Shown here: positions 27,926-36,423 of the stretch, one piece after another
Numbering within the stretch: position 1 is the stretch's first letter
Layout of the letters: every line of letters begins with the position of its first letter
Assembly (NCBI GenBank): GCA_018673255.1
Contig: JABHDC010000215.1
Coordinates: 1-64,000 of the forward strand
Reading direction: 5' to 3'
DNA: 64,000 nucleotides
DNA from: Gemmatimonadota bacterium
GTDB lineage: Bacteria; Latescibacterota; UBA2968; UBA8231
Position numbers and translations under genes: made by a program
Notes under the pieces: model-generated
What the model saw: the letters and a program-made list of their open reading frames with translations, nothing else
Database searches by the model: none
Told to the model about the DNA's origin: nothing

Positions 27926-28747
27926 GTGCGATTCACCCTCCTGGGCAGTGGTGCCGTACGCAACAATCCGCGTCGTGCCGGCCCGTCACAGATCGTGCAT
28001 GTTGGATCACAGCGACTGCTCTTCGACTGCGGCCGGGCTGCCTGTCTTCGATTGGCCGAACAGGGGGAGAAGGTGGAGGAGATCGACAGACTCTTCCTGA
28101 CCCATCTCCATTTCGATCACATCGTCGATGTGCCCTATTTCGTCTTCGTGGGTTGGAACAACTCGCGCCAGAACCAACTACGGATCACCGGACCACAGGG
28201 CACCACGCAGTTCGTCGAGCGGCTCATCCGTCCACCCTTCGAGCAGGATATCGATTCTCGTCTTGGGCACGGCAAGAGTGAATTCGGCCTCGACCCGGAG
28301 ACGATCGATATAGAGGAGCGAGGGCTCTTCTATGACGAAGAGGGCGTCCGCATCCATGCGGCCTTTACGGATCATTCGAAGATGCCCACCCTCGCCTACA
28401 AGGTTGAAGCGGAGGGACAGACCATCGTCATCAGCGGAGATGGCCTGCCACAGGATGACTTCGTCGACTTCGCCACTGGTGCGGACCTGCTCGTCTATGA
28501 GTGTTCGGGGACGCAGCAATTTCTTGATCAACAACCCTGGGGCACGTGGCACATCATCCCCGAAGCGCTGGCCGACCTGGCGACCCAGTGTGGCGTCAAG
28601 CGTCTGATGATCAAGCATCTGGTGATCGAAGACATCACCGGCGACCTGGGTGCCGTGGAGGCCATGGGAGACACGATTCGGCAGCGTTTCAACGGCGAGG
28701 TGTTTGTCGGGGCCGATGGGCTCGTCGTCGATCTGGGGGGCGCCTGA
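27926..28747 (+). CDS. MBL-fold metallo-hydrolase, RNase Z-like
   Basis: A 273-residue metallo-beta-lactamase-fold hydrolase. The metal site HLHFDH is at residues about 60-65; further ligands are likely in FTDHS and in ISGDG, and IKHLV supplies the last histidine. The start GTG follows the kinase gene by 5 bp. The architecture is like ribonuclease Z and related phosphodiesterases, but the histidine pattern HLHFDH lacks the second Asp-His arrangement typical of tRNase Z (HxHGDH), so true tRNA processing is not shown. Confidence 0.78.
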   Translation: MRFTLLGSGAVRNNPRRAGPSQIVHVGSQRLLFDCGRAACLRLAEQGEKVEEIDRLFLTHLHFDHIVDVPYFVFVGWNNSRQNQLRITGPQGTTQFVERLIRPPFEQDIDSRLGHGKSEFGLDPETIDIEERGLFYDEEGVRIHAAFTDHSKMPTLAYKVEAEGQTIVISGDGLPQDDFVDFATGADLLVYECSGTQQFLDQQPWGTWHIIPEALADLATQCGVKRLMIKHLVIEDITGDLGAVEAMGDTIRQRFNGEVFVGADGLVVDLGGA

Positions 28748-28750
28748 GGC

Positions 28751-29326
28751 ATGGCGGCCATGCTTCCGCTCAAGAAGGTGGAGATTCGTCGCCTCTTCGA
28801 GCAGGCGGCACAGGACTATCCTCCCCAATCGAGAGTTGTCTTTCTACTGCAGAGCATGGAGGACCCGCGCAATGTGGGATCGATCTTCCGGGTGGCCGAT
28901 GCTGTCGGCGCCCAGGAGATCATCTTCACCGGAAAGACCCCCACACCGCCGCACGAGGAGATCGACCGGACCTCCCGTGGTCACGATCGTCGGATTCCCT
29001 GGCGCCGGATCGGGCGTATCGACGAGGCGATCGATACGCTGAAGGCCGAGGGGTACCAGATCGTGGCACTGGAAACGGCCCGGGGCACGCGCTGCTTCCT
29101 CGATTACCCATATGCCGACAAGGTCTGTCTCGTGTTGGGCAATGAGTCGGGTGGCGTCTATGCGGCGACACTGGGCCAGTGTGATGGTGCCGTCTTCATC
29201 CCCATGTATGGAAAAGGGCCTTCCATGAACGTGCACGTCGCCGCTGCGCTGGTGGCCTATCAAGCGTTACTGGGTCAATCCTCTGCCGCCGATCCGTTGG
29301 CTGGCGGTGAAGGAGCCGCCTCATGA
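28751..29326 (+). CDS. TrmH/SpoU-family RNA 2'-O-ribose methyltransferase
   Basis: SAM-dependent methyltransferase with the trefoil-knot fold. The three SPOUT motifs are present: DPRNVGSIFRVADAVGA, VLGNESGGV, and FIPMYGKGPSMNVHVAAAL. At 191 residues it holds just the catalytic domain, without the N-terminal L30e-like substrate domain of RlmB. Target could be tRNA or rRNA. Its stop overlaps the ATG of the following SDR gene. Confidence 0.88.
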   Translation: MAAMLPLKKVEIRRLFEQAAQDYPPQSRVVFLLQSMEDPRNVGSIFRVADAVGAQEIIFTGKTPTPPHEEIDRTSRGHDRRIPWRRIGRIDEAIDTLKAEGYQIVALETARGTRCFLDYPYADKVCLVLGNESGGVYAATLGQCDGAVFIPMYGKGPSMNVHVAAALVAYQALLGQSSAADPLAGGEGAAS

Positions 29327-30048
29327 CACGAAGTGTGTTGATCACGGGTGCCGCGGGACGAGTCGGCACGATCCTGCGCCAGCAATGGGGTGATCGTTAT
29401 CAGATGCGCCTGGCCGACGTGAAGCCCATCGAAAAACTGGCGACGCACGAAGAGTTCGTCGAGCTGGATATCACCGATCTGGATGCCTTCACTGCAGCCT
29501 GCCAGGGGATCGACACCGTCGTTCATCTGGCTGCCGATCCCAGTCCTGCAGCGGCTTTCTACGAGACGCTGCTGCAGCGCAACATCATCGGCGGCTACAA
29601 TGGCTTCGAGGCGGCGCGACAGTCAGGGTGTCGGCGCGTGGTCTTTGCATCCAGCATCAATGCGATCCTGGGCTACGGCCAGACGAACACGGTCGGTCCC
29701 TGGGAGGCGCCCATCTTCCCGGCAAATGTCTATGGCGCGACAAAGTGCTGGGGCGAGGCACTGGCCAGGGCATACGACGCGCAACACGGTCTGTCCTGTC
29801 TCTGCGTGCGACTCGCATCGCCGAGCTTCGATCAGAAGACCTTCGATCCCGATGCCCGGGCCTTCGGGATCAGCGAACGGGACACGGGGAATGTCTTCGC
29901 CAGTTGTGTCGATGCAGAGGATGATGTCGGTTTCGCCATCGTCCACGGCGTGTCTCGTCACACTGACTTCTGGTTCCAGGTCTCCTGTTCGGATCCACGC
30001 GTGCGCTTTGATCCACAGGACGGCACGGCCTATCCGCGAAGTGAATGA
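29323..30048 (+). CDS. NAD-dependent epimerase/dehydratase, uronate dehydrogenase-like
   Basis: An extended short-chain dehydrogenase of 241 residues. It has the dinucleotide motif TGAAGRVG, an aspartate (LADVKP) that selects NAD, VVHLAA, the catalytic serine in FASSINA and the YGATK pair of Tyr and Lys. The short length and the LADVKP/HLAADPSP pattern match uronate (hexuronate) dehydrogenases, which oxidise galacturonate or glucuronate to aldarolactones. Xylulokinase follows convergently, 17 bp away, in keeping with sugar-acid use. Confidence 0.78.
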   Translation: MTRSVLITGAAGRVGTILRQQWGDRYQMRLADVKPIEKLATHEEFVELDITDLDAFTAACQGIDTVVHLAADPSPAAAFYETLLQRNIIGGYNGFEAARQSGCRRVVFASSINAILGYGQTNTVGPWEAPIFPANVYGATKCWGEALARAYDAQHGLSCLCVRLASPSFDQKTFDPDARAFGISERDTGNVFASCVDAEDDVGFAIVHGVSRHTDFWFQVSCSDPRVRFDPQDGTAYPRSE

Positions 30049-30065
30049 CTGAAGGCACGTCAGCT

Positions 30066-31637
30066 TCAGGTCGTGTGCTGCTGCTCCAACGTCCGGTAGG
30101 CTTCCACCGACTCATTGTAGATGGCCACCGCATCGGGGCGCGGGTGGATGGCCGAGCCTGAAATGGGTTGGGTGAAGGAGCCGACGACATCGGTCCATGA
30201 AGGATTTTCGCCCATCATGCGTCCGTGACCGTGCGCTGCCCGCAGGGCCGCACCCAGCGCGGCGGCATTCGTCGTCTGGAATTGCTGCACCTGACAGTCA
30301 TGCACATCAGCGTAGATCTGCAGGATGTCCGCATTCGCCGAGGCACCGCCGGTTACCGAGATCGACTGCACATCGACCCCCATCCATTCTGCATGAATGC
30401 GTGAAGCCAGGGCCTGCGCCTCGATCACGGCACGCACATTTGCCGATGCATCCTCCCGATTCAACCTGTGTCGAACCGGACCTGGAGTCTCCACGTGAGG
30501 CACGATTTCGGCGGCGAAGTAGGGCAACATCAAGGCGCCGTCATTACCGGGTTGTGTCTGCTGCAATGCACGAGCAAATCCGTCCCAGTCGAGCCCGTAC
30601 TCGTCACGCACCGCTTCACGGGCAAGAGATCCATTGAGAAAGCAGATAAGTGCCATGTAGTGTTCGCCGTCCGGGGATGCAAACAGAGCCCCTTCGCCCG
30701 TTGAGGAGACGCGCACTTCATCCATGCAGGCGAAGAAGGTGTCCGATGTTCCCAGGCTCAGCGCCAGCTGACCCGGCTGCACGAGTCCGAGCCCGATCAG
30801 GCTGCACGGGTTGTCGCCGGAGAAAGGCAGCAGCTGGCAGGTCGGCGACAGACCGTGCCGTTCGACCCAGAAGGGACTCACCGGACCGATCACGCCATCG
30901 GCATCGATGACGGGCAGCAGTCGGTGATCGAGCCCCGGGGCTGTGGCCGCCACGGCCGGGGCGCTCCAGCGTCGCTGGCGGATGTCCATCAGATTGGTGC
31001 CGCTGCCATCTCCAGCGTCGATGGGGACGAGTCGTCCAGCGAGCAGGCTGGCGACGAAGGAACTGACCATGCTGATATTGGCCGTGCGCTCGTAGGCCTC
31101 CGGCTCCAGCATGGCGAATTTCCTGATCTGTGGCCCGCTGAACCGCTCAAAGGCGGTATTCCCGGTCAGATCGAGCAATTGATCCTGCCCGCCCACGCCT
31201 GCCTCGATCTGTTCACACTGCCGGCGCGTCGAGGTGTCCATCCACACGGGGGCCGTGGCGCGTGAGAAAACCTCCTTCAGCTGTTCGGCCAGAGACAGGT
31301 CCGCCCGCAAGCCACCGAGTACGCCTGCGGCACTCTCATTCAGATAGACGGTCCCGTGTTGCTGGCCACTTCCAGCGATGGCGCTGATCGAAGCCAGATC
31401 GACGCCGGTCGTACGCAACTGGTCGAGTAGCATCTCCAGTGCCTCGGCCCACATGAGGGGCGGTGAGTGCACGACGCCGTCGCCGAGATGCAAGACACCA
31501 TTCTCTACACCATATCGACCGGCGAAGTGCTGGTCGAAGTTCACCGACTCTTCGGCGATGATCTGCTGTGTGTCCGTATCGATCAAGAGACCGGTCATCG
31601 ACTGCGTACTTGCATCGACGCCGAGAAAGTTGCCCAT
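30066..31637 (-). CDS. xylB: FGGY-family carbohydrate kinase, probable xylulokinase
   Basis: Phosphorylates a ketose, most likely D-xylulose to xylulose-5-phosphate for the pentose phosphate route. The 523-residue protein begins FLGVDASTQSMTGLLID (phosphate-binding loop) and shows the FGGY C-terminal motif SVTGGASANADILQIYADV and FQTTNAAALGAALRA. ATG 31637 is preceded by AGGGGTG at a suitable distance; the ORF continues upstream but the family N-terminus begins here. FGGY specificity is hard to call, so related ketose substrates are possible. Confidence 0.87.
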   Translation of the reverse strand: MGNFLGVDASTQSMTGLLIDTDTQQIIAEESVNFDQHFAGRYGVENGVLHLGDGVVHSPPLMWAEALEMLLDQLRTTGVDLASISAIAGSGQQHGTVYLNESAAGVLGGLRADLSLAEQLKEVFSRATAPVWMDTSTRRQCEQIEAGVGGQDQLLDLTGNTAFERFSGPQIRKFAMLEPEAYERTANISMVSSFVASLLAGRLVPIDAGDGSGTNLMDIRQRRWSAPAVAATAPGLDHRLLPVIDADGVIGPVSPFWVERHGLSPTCQLLPFSGDNPCSLIGLGLVQPGQLALSLGTSDTFFACMDEVRVSSTGEGALFASPDGEHYMALICFLNGSLAREAVRDEYGLDWDGFARALQQTQPGNDGALMLPYFAAEIVPHVETPGPVRHRLNREDASANVRAVIEAQALASRIHAEWMGVDVQSISVTGGASANADILQIYADVHDCQVQQFQTTNAAALGAALRAAHGHGRMMGENPSWTDVVGSFTQPISGSAIHPRPDAVAIYNESVEAYRTLEQQHTT

Positions 31638-31851
31638 GGGTACACCCCTGTGTAAGTTCGACCGCTCACTGAAGAAGCACTGCCTGAAGCGGCGCTTCGA
31701 GGTCACAAACTAACGTCGAAGGCCTCCTGCAAGGAAGTCCAGATGTCTGCCGCCGGCCGCAAAACGTTCTGGCCGCCCACTCTCCGGAATGTGGGATCAG
31801 CAGCATCGCGAAGCCCACTCGTTTTCCCTGCCGCAGCACGAAAGGAAGTAC

Positions 31852-33129
31852 ATGTCCGTATTGGACCAGGTCGACCCGGAAGTCTTTGAAGCCATCGCCG
31901 CAGAACGTCGTCGACAGCACGCCAAGATCCGGCTGATTCCCTCTGAAAATTACGTGACTGGCGCTGTATTGGAGGCGACGGGCTCGATCCTGACGAACAA
32001 GTATTCGGAGGGATATGCCAGAAACCGGTACTATGAAGGACAGCAGCAGATCGACAAGATCGAGGAGCTGGCGATCGATCGGGCCAAGGCGCTGTTTGGC
32101 GCCGAGCACGTCAATGTGCAGCCCTATTCAGGCTCTCCCGCCAACCAGGCGGTGTATGTTGCCCTGGCCAAACCGGGAGACACGGTCATGGGGTTGTCCC
32201 TGGCGCATGGTGGGCATCTGACACACGGGGCAGGCGTGAGCATATCCGGTCTACACTACAATGCCGTCCAATACGGCGTGGATATCAGCACGGGTCGGCT
32301 CGACTACGACGCCATCGAGAAACTGGCTGTAGAATGCCAACCCCGAATCCTCTTCTGTGGTACCACCGCCTATCCTCGCGTGCTCGACTTCGAGCGATTC
32401 GCTGCCATTGGCAAGAAGGCGGGCGCCATCGTCGTCGCCGATATCGCCCACATCTCGGGGCTGGTTGCGGCCGGTGTGCATCCCAGTCCCGTGCCGCACG
32501 TTGATGTGGTGACGACGACGACACACAAGTCACTGCGGGGGCCGCGCGGCGGCATGATCATGTGCCGCGCGCAGTACGCCGAGGCCATCGACAAGGCGGT
32601 TTTTCCGGGATTGCAGGGTGGGCCGCACAATCACACCACGGCCGCGGTGGCCGTCGCCCTCAAAGAAGCAGATACCGCCGAATTCCGGACCTACGCTCAG
32701 GCCATCGTCGACAATGCACGAGTCCTCGGTGCAGCACTGATGGAGCGCGATTTTGGCGTGGTCTCCGGGGGGACGGACAACCATCTGTTGCTCATCGACA
32801 TGAGCAGCAAGGGCATTACGGGCAATCAGATGAGCAAAGCGATGGATGCAGCTGGCATCGTCTGCAACTACAATCTGATTCCCGGCGACAAGCGCCCGGC
32901 TCGTCGCCCCAGTGGCATTCGTATCGGCACACCGGCGGTAACGAGCCGAGGATTCGGTGCTGACGAGATGGTACTGCTGGCAGACTGGATGAACGAGGTC
33001 GCCTCAGTGAGGGCGGATGAGGCGATTGGCAAACAGGATCGACGGCAGGCCTATCGCCGGATCGCCGCCGAAGTGCGGACCCTCTGCGATCGCTTTCCGG
33101 CACCGGGGATCGGTTCCCTCGACGACTGA
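31852..33129 (+). CDS. glyA: Serine hydroxymethyltransferase
   Basis: Interconverts serine and glycine while charging tetrahydrofolate. The 425-residue protein has the N-terminal RIKLIPSENY-like segment (RLIPSENYVTGAV), the NVQPYSGSPANQAVY motif and the PLP lysine in TTTTHKSLRGPRGG. ATG 31852 has the SD AAAGGAAG; the frame upstream to 31789 is not conserved. The 214-bp divergent gap towards xylB holds its promoter presumably, but I saw no riboswitch in it. Confidence 0.97.
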   Translation: MSVLDQVDPEVFEAIAAERRRQHAKIRLIPSENYVTGAVLEATGSILTNKYSEGYARNRYYEGQQQIDKIEELAIDRAKALFGAEHVNVQPYSGSPANQAVYVALAKPGDTVMGLSLAHGGHLTHGAGVSISGLHYNAVQYGVDISTGRLDYDAIEKLAVECQPRILFCGTTAYPRVLDFERFAAIGKKAGAIVVADIAHISGLVAAGVHPSPVPHVDVVTTTTHKSLRGPRGGMIMCRAQYAEAIDKAVFPGLQGGPHNHTTAAVAVALKEADTAEFRTYAQAIVDNARVLGAALMERDFGVVSGGTDNHLLLIDMSSKGITGNQMSKAMDAAGIVCNYNLIPGDKRPARRPSGIRIGTPAVTSRGFGADEMVLLADWMNEVASVRADEAIGKQDRRQAYRRIAAEVRTLCDRFPAPGIGSLDD

Positions 33130-33143
33130 CACTGATCGAGGGA

Positions 33144-33239
33144 TCAGGGAGCAAAGACCTCCATCCCCAGTCGCAAGAATGCCCAGGTCAGGGCGATCAG
33201 CAACAGGAAGGGGGCCAGATGCTTTTCTCTTGTGCGCAC
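33144..33239 (-). CDS. Possible 31-residue single-pass membrane peptide
   Basis: GTG at 33237-33239 is preceded on the - strand by GGGAGG, an excellent SD at 7 nt spacing. The frame reads a charged N-terminus (MRTREKH) and then one hydrophobic helix (LAPFLLLIALTWAFLRL), a clear transmembrane pattern, ending at TGA. It sits between glyA and an enolase-superfamily gene, on the opposite strand to both. No family is recognised; chance occurrence cannot be excluded for so short a frame. Confidence 0.4.
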   Translation of the reverse strand: MRTREKHLAPFLLLIALTWAFLRLGMEVFAP

Positions 33240-33364
33240 GGCAGCCTCCCGGGGAGTGAGTGGCCCGCGTAGTGGAATGGCAAGATGTCATCGATGACTG
33301 GCATGCCATTGGTGGTCATCAACCTAATCGATGTGATCGCCCCCCAACGTGACGGGGAACACAG

Positions 33365-34462
33365 ATGAAGATCCGCCGAATCACCCTCCACATCGTCAAT
33401 GTGCCGGAGCGCCATTGGTGGTGGTCCGATGACACCTATGGTCAGCCACACCATCAGTGCGCCGAGCATGGAATCGCCGAAGTCGAGACCGATACGGGTC
33501 TGACCGGGCTGACCCAGCTCGAACGTTTCACCGAGCAACGGATCCTCGACGAGCAATTGCGGGACTGGCTCGGCACCGACGTGCTGCAGTGTAATCTCGC
33601 TGAACCCCGTGCCCAACTCACGGGCTCCTTCGAACAGGCCATCCTCGATCTGCGAGGCCAGGCACTCGGGGTGCCCGTCCACCAACTGCTGGGTGGGCGG
33701 ATGCGCGACAGTGTCCCGATCACGCAGTGTACTGGCTACAAGACGCCGGAACACACGGCCGAAGACGCGGTGTGGGGCTGGGAGCGGGGGTTCCGCGCCT
33801 ACAAGATGAAGTGTATCACCCACCGTGAGACTGATGACGAAGCGAAGATCCGCTACGTCACCGACCGTGTGGAGGCCATCCACAAGGCAGTGCCTCAGAT
33901 GCTCGTTCGGCCGGATATTCGCAGACGCCTTGGCCGCGTCGCCGTGGCCCAGGAACTGGCGAGGCGATTGCAGGGAATGCCCGTCGAATCACTCGAGAGC
34001 CCGATCACGACAGGCGCTGCGGGTGGCACCTGGTCCGAGTGGCGCCGCCTGCGCCAGAGCGTGCATCTGCCCATCGCCGAACACGTCGGCACCAGCGAAG
34101 TACTGTTGCGGTGTCATGCGGCCGAGGCCCTCGACTACGCCATCATTGGTGCGGCTTCTCACCTGCAGTCGGTGCACAATGCCCGCCTGGCCGACCAACT
34201 GGATATGGGGGGGTGGTCGCAGTGTGTCGCCTATGGGCCGGGAGCGGCCATGGGGCTTCACGTCGCTGCCTGTATGCCGCATCTGAGTCAGCCCTACGAC
34301 ATGGTGGGGCCCATGGCCTGGGAGCACGATCTGACCCTGGAATCCTTCGACTTCGTCGACGGGGCGCTTCGTGTTCCTGATCGACCCGGCCTCGGTTTTA
34401 CCCTCGATCACACAGCGATCGAGAAGTATCTCATCAATCGATTCGTATATGAGATGGACTGA
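33365..34462 (+). CDS. Mandelate racemase/muconate lactonizing enzyme family protein
   Basis: Enolase-superfamily member, 365 residues, likely a sugar-acid dehydratase or racemase. The capping domain ends with QAILDLRGQALGVPVHQLLG. The barrel has the KxK-type lysines in YKMKC, and candidate metal ligands Asp in VRPDIR, Glu in ESLESP and Glu in PIAEHVG. The third-strand motif is normally DxN; here it is PDIRR, so the metal site is atypical. The terminal histidine region is not obvious. Together with the SelA-like enzyme, kinase and uronate dehydrogenase-like SDR nearby it suggests catabolism of hexonates or uronates. Confidence 0.82.
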   Translation: MKIRRITLHIVNVPERHWWWSDDTYGQPHHQCAEHGIAEVETDTGLTGLTQLERFTEQRILDEQLRDWLGTDVLQCNLAEPRAQLTGSFEQAILDLRGQALGVPVHQLLGGRMRDSVPITQCTGYKTPEHTAEDAVWGWERGFRAYKMKCITHRETDDEAKIRYVTDRVEAIHKAVPQMLVRPDIRRRLGRVAVAQELARRLQGMPVESLESPITTGAAGGTWSEWRRLRQSVHLPIAEHVGTSEVLLRCHAAEALDYAIIGAASHLQSVHNARLADQLDMGGWSQCVAYGPGAAMGLHVAACMPHLSQPYDMVGPMAWEHDLTLESFDFVDGALRVPDRPGLGFTLDHTAIEKYLINRFVYEMD

Positions 34463-34539
34463 TCGGCAGTGACTGACACGACGTGGATCCAGGTGCGGCC
34501 TACCCGGTCGATGCTCGTCCACGCAAACAGAGAATCTGA

Positions 34540-35745
34540 ATGACCCACGTCTACGAACGACTCGGCATCCGGCCCGTCATCAATGCCCTGGGCCCAGCGA
34601 CCCGTGTCAGTGGCTCGATCATGCCGCTCGAGGTGGCGGACGCCATGCGGGAGGCATCGCAGTATTGCGTCGATATCACGTCCCTGCAGGCAAGGGCAAG
34701 CCAGATCATCGCCGGGCATACGGGTGCTGAAGCCGGTTATGTCACCTGCGGTGCGGCAGCGGGGCTGCTGTTGGCCACGGCGGCCTGCGTGACCGGTTTG
34801 GATCCGACCAAGATGAATCGGCTGCCCGACACGAAAGGCATGAAGAATCGTGTCGTGATGGCCCGCAGTCATCGCAACTTCTACGACCATGCCGTGCGCT
34901 CGGTGGGCATCGAGTTGGTCGAGGTGGGGATCGCGGATCGTTATTCAGGCGCTGGCGTGCGTGACGCAGAGCCTTGGGAATACACTGCGGCCATCGACGA
35001 AGATACTGCCGCCGTCTTCTACGTCGCTTACACTCACACGCAGCCGGATCTGCCTGCTGTCGTGGAGGTGGCGCATGCGGCGGGCGTGCCCGTCATCGTT
35101 GACGCCGCGGGTCAGTTGCCACCGGCCAGCAATCTGCGCCGGTTCATCGACGAGGGGGCCGATCTGGTCGCCTTCAGTGGTGGCAAGGCCATCCGGGGCC
35201 CGCAGGCTTCGGGTATTCTCTGTGGTCGGCGTGAACTCATCGAGGCGGTTGCCCTGCAACATCTGGATCTGGATATCCTCTGGGATCAGTGGAATCCGCC
35301 CATCGAACTGATCGACAAGCGCCATCTGCCCGGTGCGCCCCACCACGGCATTGGCCGCCCCTGCAAAGTGGGCAAGGAAGAGATCGTCGGATTGCTGACG
35401 GCGTTGGAAATTTTCGTCAATGAAGATCCTGCAGCACGCCGCCAGGCGTGGCTCGAACTCATGCAGCAGCTACTGGCTGCAGCCGGCGACATCCCTCACA
35501 TCGAGTTGAGTCTCGTCAACGATCCCAAGCGTTCCCAGGTGCCTGTCATTCACGCCCTGATCGATGAGGAGGCGTGTGGCATGAGTGCGCTGGATATCAT
35601 TCGCCAACTGCAGGACTCCGATCCATCGATCCAGGCCAATCCGACCCATGTCCGGGAGGGGAAGGTCGCCTTCGGGCCCATGTGTCTGAAGCCGGGCGAA
35701 CCGGAGATCGTGGGCCGTCGCCTGCGCGAGATTCTCGGCGTCTAG
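34540..35745 (+). CDS. SelA-like PLP-dependent enzyme (possible sugar-amino-acid ammonia-lyase)
   Basis: A 401-residue fold-type I PLP enzyme related to selenocysteine synthase SelA. It starts with YERLGIRPVINALGPATRVSG, typical of SelA-like proteins, binds PLP by VDAAGQLPP (Asp) and has the Schiff-base lysine in SGGKAIRGPQASG. True SelA works with selB and a tRNA-Sec, none of which is seen. Members next to catabolic genes include D-glucosaminate-6-phosphate ammonia-lyase, so an ammonia-lyase or related lyase in amino-sugar-acid breakdown is more likely. It follows the enolase-superfamily gene by 77 bp. Confidence 0.8.
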   Translation: MTHVYERLGIRPVINALGPATRVSGSIMPLEVADAMREASQYCVDITSLQARASQIIAGHTGAEAGYVTCGAAAGLLLATAACVTGLDPTKMNRLPDTKGMKNRVVMARSHRNFYDHAVRSVGIELVEVGIADRYSGAGVRDAEPWEYTAAIDEDTAAVFYVAYTHTQPDLPAVVEVAHAAGVPVIVDAAGQLPPASNLRRFIDEGADLVAFSGGKAIRGPQASGILCGRRELIEAVALQHLDLDILWDQWNPPIELIDKRHLPGAPHHGIGRPCKVGKEEIVGLLTALEIFVNEDPAARRQAWLELMQQLLAAAGDIPHIELSLVNDPKRSQVPVIHALIDEEACGMSALDIIRQLQDSDPSIQANPTHVREGKVAFGPMCLKPGEPEIVGRRLREILGV

Positions 35746-35765
35746 AGCTCATCAGCTCCGGGTAT

Positions 35766-35802
35766 GACAAAGGGGTGGTCCCGGTTGGGATCACCCCTTG
35801 TC
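35766..35802. terminator. Bidirectional terminator-like hairpin
   Basis: AAGGGGTGGTCCC pairs with GGGATCACCCCTT across a four-base loop, with the stem extended by GACAA/TTGTC around a bulged A. It lies between two convergent genes (SelA-like + and HAD phosphatase -). No long T run is present. Confidence 0.65.
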
Positions 35803-35864
35803 GTTGCTGAGATCACGCAAGCTCAGTTCAGGAGACCTGTGGTTCAGCCAGCGATGCAGGTCTG

Positions 35865-36419
35865 TCAGGACTCGCTGTATCGATCCAGTACATCCTGCCA
35901 CTGTCCCCGCGCCCGCAGGATCAGCTCGATTACCTCCCGCACCGCACCATCGCCGCCGCGTGCCAGCGTCACGTAGTCGGCGACTGCTTTGACCTCGTTG
36001 CGGGCATTGGCCACGGCCGCGCCCAACCCAACCCTGCGCAGCAGCGGGGTGTCGGGCAGATCATCACCGATATAGGCGACTTCATCATCGGTCACACCAA
36101 CATCGGCCAGGATCTCCTCATAGGGTTCGATCTTCTCGAGTCGATTCTGATAGTTGTACGTGACGCCCAGCATCTGCGCCCGAAATGTAATACCCGGTGA
36201 TTCGCGGCCGGAGATGATGCCGGATACCAGACCGGCCGCATGCCACCAGCGGAATCCCTGCCCATCCAATGCGCTGACCGCCTTCGTTTCCACGATCTGA
36301 TCGTCGGCGCCCGGTACATACAGCATCCGGCCGTCGGTCCAGACCCCATCGACATCGGTCAGCAGCAATCGGATCCTGGCCGCCTTGGCGACCAGGGCCG
36401 GATGTGGTGGTGGCGTCAT
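35865..36419 (-). CDS. KdsC-like HAD phosphatase
   Basis: HAD-superfamily phosphatase of 184 residues, similar to 3-deoxy-D-manno-octulosonate 8-phosphate phosphatase and the small YrbI group. Motif I is LLTDVDGVWTDG with the two catalytic aspartates, motif II SGRES, and motif IV is GDDLPDTPLL. KdsC-type proteins make Kdo for lipopolysaccharide or act on acylneuraminate-9-phosphate. I start at ATG 36419, 4 nt after the fba stop; the frame upstream overlaps fba antisense to nothing conserved. It is the last gene of the tal-zwf-glk-fba operon, where an unspecific sugar-phosphatase role is also possible. Confidence 0.8.
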   Translation of the reverse strand: MTPPPHPALVAKAARIRLLLTDVDGVWTDGRMLYVPGADDQIVETKAVSALDGQGFRWWHAAGLVSGIISGRESPGITFRAQMLGVTYNYQNRLEKIEPYEEILADVGVTDDEVAYIGDDLPDTPLLRRVGLGAAVANARNEVKAVADYVTLARGGDGAVREVIELILRARGQWQDVLDRYSES

Positions 36420-36423
36420 CGAT

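Noticed and set aside
31638..31851. Riboswitch before glyA
   Set aside because: I searched by eye for conserved glycine or folate aptamer elements and found none.
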